This document shows positions 57,870 to 64,000 of a DNA stretch of 64,000 nucleotides, in pieces. The notes below the pieces were generated by a model. That model made no database searches and had not been told where the DNA came from. It was given only the letters and a program-made list of their open reading frames with translations. Positions within the stretch are counted from its first letter, which is position 1. The number at the start of each line of letters is the position of its first letter. The translations under genes and the position numbers were made by a program. The stretch comes from Nissolia schottii (Eukaryota > Streptophyta > Magnoliopsida > Fabales > Fabaceae): the NCBI GenBank assembly GCA_003254905.1, contig QANU01058774.1, positions 272,892 to 336,891 of the forward strand, in the 5' to 3' direction.

Positions 57870-59426
57870 ATGGAGGAACATTTCATATATGATCCCGGCA
57901 ACACTAAAGAGAATTCCAATTCTGATAATCGAAATTCTGGTGCAAGATCTAATCAGAATCAGGTACAACGCTTCTATAATCCAATGAATGATCCTATGAG
58001 CCCTTTTTTCCTGTATCCAAGCAAAAATCTTGGAGCATCTCTCATTTCAATTGTTCTCACTTCACAAAGTTATCACTCTTGGTCAAGAGCAATGAGGATA
58101 GCACTCAAGTCAAAGAACAAACTTCAATTCATAGATGGCACATTGCCACAGCCGCAGGTAGCTGACAACAACTTCTTTGCATGGGATAAATGCAACGCTT
58201 ATGTCATTTCTTGGATAAATCAATCCTTAAGTCCGGAAATTTTGCAAAGTGTGTTATGGATAGATAGCGTCTTTGAGTTATGAACCGATTTGCATCAACG
58301 ATACTTTGAAGGTGACGCGTTTAGGATTGCGGATTTACAAGAGGAGATGTTTGCAATGAAACAACGAGATCTAAGCATTACTGCTTATTTTACTAAGCTA
58401 AAGGCTATATGGAAAAAATTAGATAGTTTCAGGCCTATACCTACATGCACTTGTGGCCCTTTATGTGCTTGTATTCTAAGAACTATAAGGCAATATAGAA
58501 AAGAGGATTATGTTGTTAGATTTTTGAGAGGATTAAATGAACAATTTTCTATTGTTAGAGCACAGATTATGCTAATGAAACCTTTGCCAGACATTGGTAC
58601 AACATTTTCACTACTCACACAGCAAGAAAGACAGATGAATTCAAGCAATTTTGAGGCAAGGATATTTGCTGCCACTGCCAATAAAGCAGGCCCTGGTTTC
58701 AAAGGGAAAGGAAGAGGTAAAGGAAGACCACAACAATCAGGAAAAATAAGTACAAATCGAGCAACTAGCAAGACATTCTTTGATCCTAATGTAACTTGCA
58801 CACATTGTGGAAAAGAAGGGCATCCAATTGAAAGGTGTTTCAAGAAATATCCTCACTTGTTACAACAGTATAGAGAAAGAGCTGTTGCTGCTGCTAACAA
58901 CATCACTAGTGCTGATGATGATTTTGATGATACCAGCAATGTGATTTCACATCAGAAGGAGATTAGAGAAAGTTCAAGTCTTGATTTTACTCATGCACAA
59001 AGGCAAGCATTGCTGAACCTGCTACAGCAACAAGACATCACTAAAGATTCACTTCCTGCTCATAATGTCAACCACATAACCACACTAACTCACACTACAA
59101 CAGATCCGTCAGGTAAGCATGTTGTCCTAGCCATAGGTCACCATAAATCACATTATTGGGTGATAGACACTGGTGCAACAAACCATGTGTGCTATTCACT
59201 CAATGAGTTCCAAACCTATAATAGGATTAAGCCTATAAATGTTAAGCTACCTGATAGAACAATTAGTAAAGCTGAAATTTCAGGGACTGTGGTAGTCACA
59301 AATGACCTATATCTCACTAATGTCTTATACATACCTTCATTTATATTTAATCTCATATCGATTTCTAAGCTAACCACAGCCTTGAAATGCAAAATGATGT
59401 TTAATGCCAAATTTTGTGAGATATAG
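57870..59426 (+). pseudogene. Copia Gag-protease reading frame with one internal stop
   Basis: From the ATG at 57870 the frame is open except for TGA at 58281-58283, where a Trp (TGG) would be expected from family alignment. Gag capsid features precede and follow the stop. A CCHC zinc knuckle (CTHCGKEGHPIERC, near 58796-58837) and an aspartic protease motif (VIDTGATNHV, near 59160-59190) follow. The frame closes at 59424-59426, after which the polyprotein continues in another frame. Described only; no repaired form is implied. Confidence 0.85.
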
Positions 59427-59559
59427 GGCTGCCTCACTTTGAGGAGGATTGGTGCAGCTGATGTGAAAGGAGCTTATATACAATGGTTAATGGCACACAA
59501 GTGCAGCAGCAGCAGCTTTAGGTTCAGTGCAACAACAATAATATTTAGCCAAGATTTTA

Positions 59560-60456
59560 CATACAAATTCGATTTCAGATAAGGGTTCCATTTGACATCA
59601 TAGATTAGGACATTTATCATATGACAAACATGTAATAATGCATCAGAAATTTCCCTTTGTAACCTGCATTAATAATAAAAGTCCTTGTGATTCTTGTCAT
59701 TTGGCAAAACAAAAGAAATTACCTTTTGATTCTAGCATAACTGTTTCTTATAATTGCTTTGATTTAGTTCACATGGATATTTGGGGGCTTCTTGCCACCC
59801 CATCCACTAATGGTCACAAATATTTCTTAACTGTGATTGATGATAAGTCGAGGTACACTTAGCTGTTTTTCATGAAAAACAAAAGTGAAACTTCTAAGTT
59901 GGTAAAGGATTTTGTTGCTTTTGTATAAACTCAATTTTCACTCACAATAAAAGCGATTAGGACAGACAATGGAGTCGAATTTGGCATGAGAGAATCTTTC
60001 AATGAAAAAGGGATTATACACCAAACACCTTGTGTTGAGACACCCAAACAAAATGGGATAGTCGAACGCAAGCATCAATATTTGTTGGCTATGGCAAGGG
60101 CATTAATTTTTCAATGTAGCATGCCCAAATGCTTTTGGCAATTTGCTGTCAACCATGCGGCCTATCTTATTAATAGGCTTCCTAGCAAGGTTCTCAGCAA
60201 TAGCTCACCATATGAACTACTATACAATTCCTTACCTACTATCAAGCACTTAAGAGTCTTTGGTTGCTTAGCTTATGCTTCAACCCTATCATCTCATCGC
60301 ACCAAGCTTGATACAAGTGCAAGGAAATGTATTTTCTTGGGATATAAGTCAGGTACCAAGGGTTACATAATGTATGATTTGCACACAAGAGAAATATTCC
60401 TATCCAGACATTTCATTTTCTATGAGTCTTATTTTCCATTCAGTGTCATCATATAA
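59560..60456 (+). pseudogene. Copia integrase region, broken
   Basis: A pre-integrase zinc-binding part (CDSCHLAKQKKLPF) and a DDE core are visible: [15 protein letters not shown] and [10 protein letters not shown] supply the three acidic positions. In-frame stops occur at 59860-59862 (TAG) and 59926-59928 (TAA). The frame is shifted relative to Gag before and RT after. It ends at 60456. Confidence 0.85.
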
Positions 60457-60833
60457 GCTACACAACATACTTGCTCATCTGCATTATAATCCCTATACTC
60501 ACAATTAAATGCACACTCACTGGATCCCTTCACTGATCACACAAGTGCAGCAACAACAGAATTACAACAGCTGAATCACACCAGCAATGCTCTAGTAGCA
60601 TCACATTCTAGCATGCAACAAAACCACTCACCAAATTATGCATCACGCCCTGCATCCCCTGCATTACACCCTGCATCCCTGCATCAAACTCTACATCAAA
60701 CCCTGCATTACACCATACAACAACAGTTGAAGCTGGAGATTCCACTGCATCTGCATCTCATTCTACCACTCATGCATTCTCATCAAAACCAATAGTTAGA
60801 AAACCAAATAGACCGAGAAAGGCTCCTGCTTAC

Positions 60834-62654
60834 TTGCACGATTACCATTGTATGTTAGCCAAATCATCACCTAGTGATCCACCTCCCTTCCAAAGCAGGT
60901 ACCCTATCACTAATTATTTGTCTTATACTGCATTTTGTGCTAACCACAAAAATTTTACCTTAGCCGTGTCCACTAACCCTGAGCCTAGGAATTATGAGGA
61001 GGCTGTGAATCACTCTTGCTGGCAGCAGGCCATCAATGTTGAGCTTTTTGCTCTTGAGCGTAATCAAACTTTGATTTCAACTACTCTTCCTCCTGGAAAG
61101 AAGGCCATAGGGTGTGAATGGGTATTCAAAGTGAAGTTCCATGCAGATGACACCATAGAACGACACAAGGCAAGGCTAGTAGCAAAGGTATTCACTCAAA
61201 CAGCAGGCATAGAATACCACAAAACTTTCAGTCCGGCAGTCAAAATGACAACTCTAAGAGTCCTCCTTACCATTACAGCAGCTAAAGGATGGCATCTCCA
61301 GCAACTTGATGTAAATACAGCTTTCCTCCATGGTGACCTTCATGAGGAAGTGTACATGAGAGTGCCCCCTGATCTTGCTGTTAATAATTCCAACTTGGTT
61401 TGCAAAGTACAGAAATCATTGTATGGCCTTAAACAAGCTTCAAGGCAGTGGAATGCCAAACTGGTTTCAGTTCTTACTAAATACCACTATGTACAATCTA
61501 AGTCTGATTATTCTCTCTTTACCAAGCAGAATTCACAGGGCTTTACTGCTATATTGGTATATGTTGATGATCTTATTCTAGCTGGGGATGATTTGAATGT
61601 AATTCAGGCCGTGAAGAAACTACTTGATGATTTGTTCAAAATCAAAGACTTAGGCAACCTGAAGTTTTTCCTTGGCATGGAGGTAGCTAGATCCTCCAAA
61701 GGTATAGCCCTCTATCAAAGAAAATACTGCCTTGATCTATTATCTGACTATGGCTTCCTTGATTGCATACCAACATCCACTCCAATGGATTATCATTCCA
61801 AACTTACCAAGGATTCAGCTTCAGCAATGTCAAATGTTACTGATTATCGCAAGCTCATTGGTCGATTGCTCTACCTCACACACACTAGACCATATATCAA
61901 CTATGCTGTGGGTCGTTTAAGCCAATTTCTTGATTGCCTTACTCAAGCTCACCTTGAGCATGCTCACAGGGTGTTGCGTTACTTGAAAGGCTCACCTGCA
62001 ACTGGGATTTTATTTTCAGCAACATCTGATCTGGTTTTACATGGTTATGCTGATGCGGATTGGGGAGCTTGCATCGACTCCAGGCGTTCCATTTCAGGGT
62101 TCTGTTGTTTCTTAGGATCCTCCTTGATCTCTTGGAAGAGCAAAAAGCAATCCACGGTTGCTCGTTCTTTAGTTGAGGCTGAGTATCGTGCATTAGCTCA
62201 GGCCACTTGTGAGATACAATGGCTTCTGTTTTTACTTGCTGAATTTCAGCTGCTTGTTCATACACTAGTCGTACTTCACTGTGATAATCAGTCGGCCATC
62301 CATATTGCAGCCAATCCGGTGTTCCACGAGCGCACGAAACACATCGAGATCGACTGCCATGTTGTTCGAGACAAGGTGCAAGCCAATGTCATCAAACTAC
62401 TACTTATTTCCTCATCCAACCAGCTTGCTGATATATGGACCAAACCCCTGGCTCCGGGTCCCTTCAATTACCTATTTTCCAAGCTGAGTATGATCGAATT
62501 CTCTCACACTCCAGCTTGCAGGAGGGTATTGGATATGAAGACCAAAGTGCAGCAGCAACAGCAGCTAAAGCTGAAGTCTGAAGCTGAACAAAGAACCTTG
62601 CAAGAGAAGCATGACCTTAGAAGGCAGTTAGAGCAGTTAGAATTTGTTACTTGA
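60834..62654 (+). CDS. Copia reverse transcriptase-RNase H frame (mobile element), no own start
   Basis: An uninterrupted frame of 606 codons with the copia RT motifs (GCEWVFKVK, QLDVNTAFLHGDL, SLYGLKQASRQW, YVDDLILAG) and RNase H (GYADADWGACIDSRRSISGF, VEAEYRAL, CDNQSAIHIAANPVFHERTK). The first codon is TTG, so it is a polyprotein segment rather than an independent gene. Unusually, the frame passes through the polypurine tract and 124 bases into the 3' LTR, adding a Gln/Glu/Lys-rich, probably coiled-coil tail that begins after RRVLDMKTKVQQQQQ and ends LEQLEFVT. Confidence 0.9.
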   Translation: MHDYHCMLAKSSPSDPPPFQSRYPITNYLSYTAFCANHKNFTLAVSTNPEPRNYEEAVNHSCWQQAINVELFALERNQTLISTTLPPGKKAIGCEWVFKVKFHADDTIERHKARLVAKVFTQTAGIEYHKTFSPAVKMTTLRVLLTITAAKGWHLQQLDVNTAFLHGDLHEEVYMRVPPDLAVNNSNLVCKVQKSLYGLKQASRQWNAKLVSVLTKYHYVQSKSDYSLFTKQNSQGFTAILVYVDDLILAGDDLNVIQAVKKLLDDLFKIKDLGNLKFFLGMEVARSSKGIALYQRKYCLDLLSDYGFLDCIPTSTPMDYHSKLTKDSASAMSNVTDYRKLIGRLLYLTHTRPYINYAVGRLSQFLDCLTQAHLEHAHRVLRYLKGSPATGILFSATSDLVLHGYADADWGACIDSRRSISGFCCFLGSSLISWKSKKQSTVARSLVEAEYRALAQATCEIQWLLFLLAEFQLLVHTLVVLHCDNQSAIHIAANPVFHERTKHIEIDCHVVRDKVQANVIKLLLISSSNQLADIWTKPLAPGPFNYLFSKLSMIEFSHTPACRRVLDMKTKVQQQQQLKLKSEAEQRTLQEKHDLRRQLEQLEFVT

Positions 62655-62837
62655 CTGCTGTAAATAGTTAGTTTATAACTAACATATTGTTGGAGCAAGT
62701 AGTACTAGATGTAGCACTCCGGTTGTATATATATGTATGTACTTTCATCATTTGAAGAATTAATGAGAATTCTACACATTCATCACATCATCTCTAGTTT
62801 CATCAGTTTTCATTCTGTAATTCAACCAAAATTCACA
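62530..62837 (+). repeat. Copia 3' LTR
   Basis: 308 bp, same ends as the 5' LTR. The first 125 bases are also the end of the RT-RNase H frame. Confidence 0.9.
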
Positions 62838-63240
62838 TAGACATCATTTAAAGATTGTGATTATGTCATGAGACATAAAACATAGTATTTATCATACCAA
62901 ACCATTATGACAAACTAAAATACAATTTTTATTAAAAAAAACTTATCTATAAGTTTATGACCCAACATTACAACCTCACCTTGCCAACTCTTAGGCCTAT
63001 AACTCAACTACAACTCTACAATACTCTAATATTAAACGTCACAAGTTTTTCAACAAAAAATGACATCATAAGACTTACGCAACTCTAGTGCTTCAATTTC
63101 ATATAATTCAATATTTAGAATTCTCTAATACTTCAACTAAGTTATTGATTGTTTGGTTGGATAATCATATTATTTTTTTAATGCATCATTTAAAGATTGT
63201 GATTTCGTCATGAGACATAAAACATAGTATTTATCATAAT
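62838..63240. repeat. Repeat unit copies B and partial C (right of the copia element)
   Basis: Unit B (about 62841-63182) begins CATCATTTAAAGATTGTGAT, includes TTATGTCATGAGACATAAAACATAG in its first part and ends GGATAATCATATTATTTTTT. Unit C restarts with the same CATCATTTAAAGATTGTGAT at 63184. Period about 342 bp. With copy A at 56900 this forms a tandem array split by the retrotransposon. Confidence 0.85.
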
Positions 63241-64000
63241 ATGTATTATTTTATGATTTTATCATTTTTTTCTTTTGATTTTTCTTATTCTTTTAGATTT
63301 TTGCATGTTTCTAAAATTTGTTATAATTTAAAATTATTATATATTCATGAATAAATTCAAGAAACTAACCAAACCAACCCATTCATGTTCGCAATCCAAA
63401 TCAAACCAAACTAACCCCCAAAAACTGCACCAAATTGATAAAATGAAAAATATAGATTTGGATATAAATTCTTTTTAAATCCAAACCAAATTACTTGCGG
63501 ACAAAATTTTCTCACAATATTAAGTTTACAAAAGTAAAATAATACATTGTTAATCACAAATATTTTTATATTCAAATGATTGTGAGAATCGAGCACAAGA
63601 AGAGTTTCCAGATGTTATAAAACTTGATCGAATGTATTTATAAAATTATTTTAAATTGTTTATCAGATAAACTCAAAAAAATCATTTAACAGTATAATAC
63701 TACATTTGAAGTTAAATTTCATGGCAAAATGAAAATAGTGGGCGTGTTGTTTCTTTCTCCTCCTGATTTTCCGGTAAAATCATATTAAATTGGGAAAGCA
63801 AACTAGGGTTTCCAAAGCCCCCTTTTTAAAATCTTTCTTTTGCTCTATTGCTCCTTATTCATTAGTTTAACATTAAAAAATTTGATGCATTATTATTACA
63901 TGCATTATGGTAGTTCTCAGCGCCCCTACAGTGGAAACGAGTACGCTTGAGTTGAATTAAGTCATCACCAACTGCCCCAAAACGTTTTGAGGTAATTTTA
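63241..64000. other. Intergenic to window end; nothing recognised
   Basis: A/T-rich. 63700-63830 is somewhat less A/T-rich and contains ACTAGGGTTTCC, which could be leader sequence of a gene beyond the window, but no exon was identified. Confidence 0.35.

Larger units (their letters stand above)
57180..62837 (+). mobile_element. Ty1/copia LTR retrotransposon, nearly full length, disabled
   Basis: 5.66 kb element with a 5' LTR (57180-57500), a primer-binding site next to it, Gag-protease, integrase, RT and RNase H in the copia order, a polypurine tract (GCAGGAGGG, 62518-62526) and a 3' LTR (62530-62837). Both LTRs begin TGGATATGAAG and end AAAATTCACA. By eye they differ by roughly 15 substitutions and a 13-bp indel, so the insertion is not recent. 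The flanking 5-mers (ACTAT, TAGAC) do not match as a target duplication. Gag has one stop, integrase two stops and frame changes on either side, so it is not autonomous. Confidence 0.95.

Noticed and set aside
1..64000. CRISPR arrays, operons or bacterial defence-type systems
   Set aside because: The window is plant nuclear DNA with spliced genes; no regularly spaced repeats of that kind were seen.

Overview
This is a nuclear plant (dicot) chromosome window. The support is spliced genes with GT-AG introns, plant-only protein families (ATL-type RING-H2 proteins, the NUP1/NUP136 nucleoporin, NT-type C2 proteins), very A/T-rich intergenic DNA, and abundant Ty1/copia, CACTA, LINE and MITE-like debris. 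A legume is my best guess from the look of the proteins, but nothing here proves it. There is one assembly gap (40518-41028) and one single N (29244).

Layout. The left edge carries the 3' half of a VPS60/CHMP5-type ESCRT-III gene (474-1951, +). From 2.8 to 12.4 kb there is a tandem array of small membrane RING-H2 (ATL-like) E3 ligase genes: three intact intronless genes (4778, 8358, 9803), one stop-containing truncated copy (3225) and pieces of duplicated promoter or gene (about 6.0-6.76 kb and 12.28 kb). Next come a phytocyanin-like pseudogene (13.2-13.7 kb, -), a glutaredoxin-domain protein with a cysteine-rich tail (14.9-16.1 kb, -), a 1.83 kb non-autonomous CACTA transposon (17277-19110), and an aspartic protease (PCS1-like) fragment directly after it. 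A nine-exon pyrimidine 5'-nucleotidase family gene (22814-26994, +) has an apparently mutated splice acceptor before exon 5, a head-to-head pair of copia fragments in intron 6 and a MITE in intron 8.

Two more small membrane RING genes (29601-30128 and 31556-32011, -) precede a four-exon NT-C2 domain gene (32408-35469, -). A decayed TGA/DOG1-domain gene lies at 38-39.1 kb. From 41.6 to 45.4 kb there is a decayed unrecognised gene with a LINE relic that is itself split by other insertions. The nine-exon NUP1/NUP136 nuclear pore gene (47021-55329, -) has a GC-AG intron. The right end holds a nearly complete but disabled Ty1/copia retrotransposon (57180-62837) that sits inside a tandem array of about 342-bp repeats.

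The live genes do not form an operon-like system. Four of them (VPS60, the glutaredoxin protein, the 5'-nucleotidase, NUP1) look like ordinary housekeeping genes. VPS60 and NUP1 are, from memory, immediate neighbours in Arabidopsis (At3g10640/At3g10650), so the roughly 45 kb between them here may be lineage-specific expansion. The accessory part is a birth-and-death cluster of RING E3 genes plus nested transposons. I did not find a convincing undescribed molecular system. The most testable oddities are the broken acceptor in the nucleotidase gene, the retrotransposon whose polymerase frame runs into its own LTR, and the RING protein with a displaced zinc ligand.
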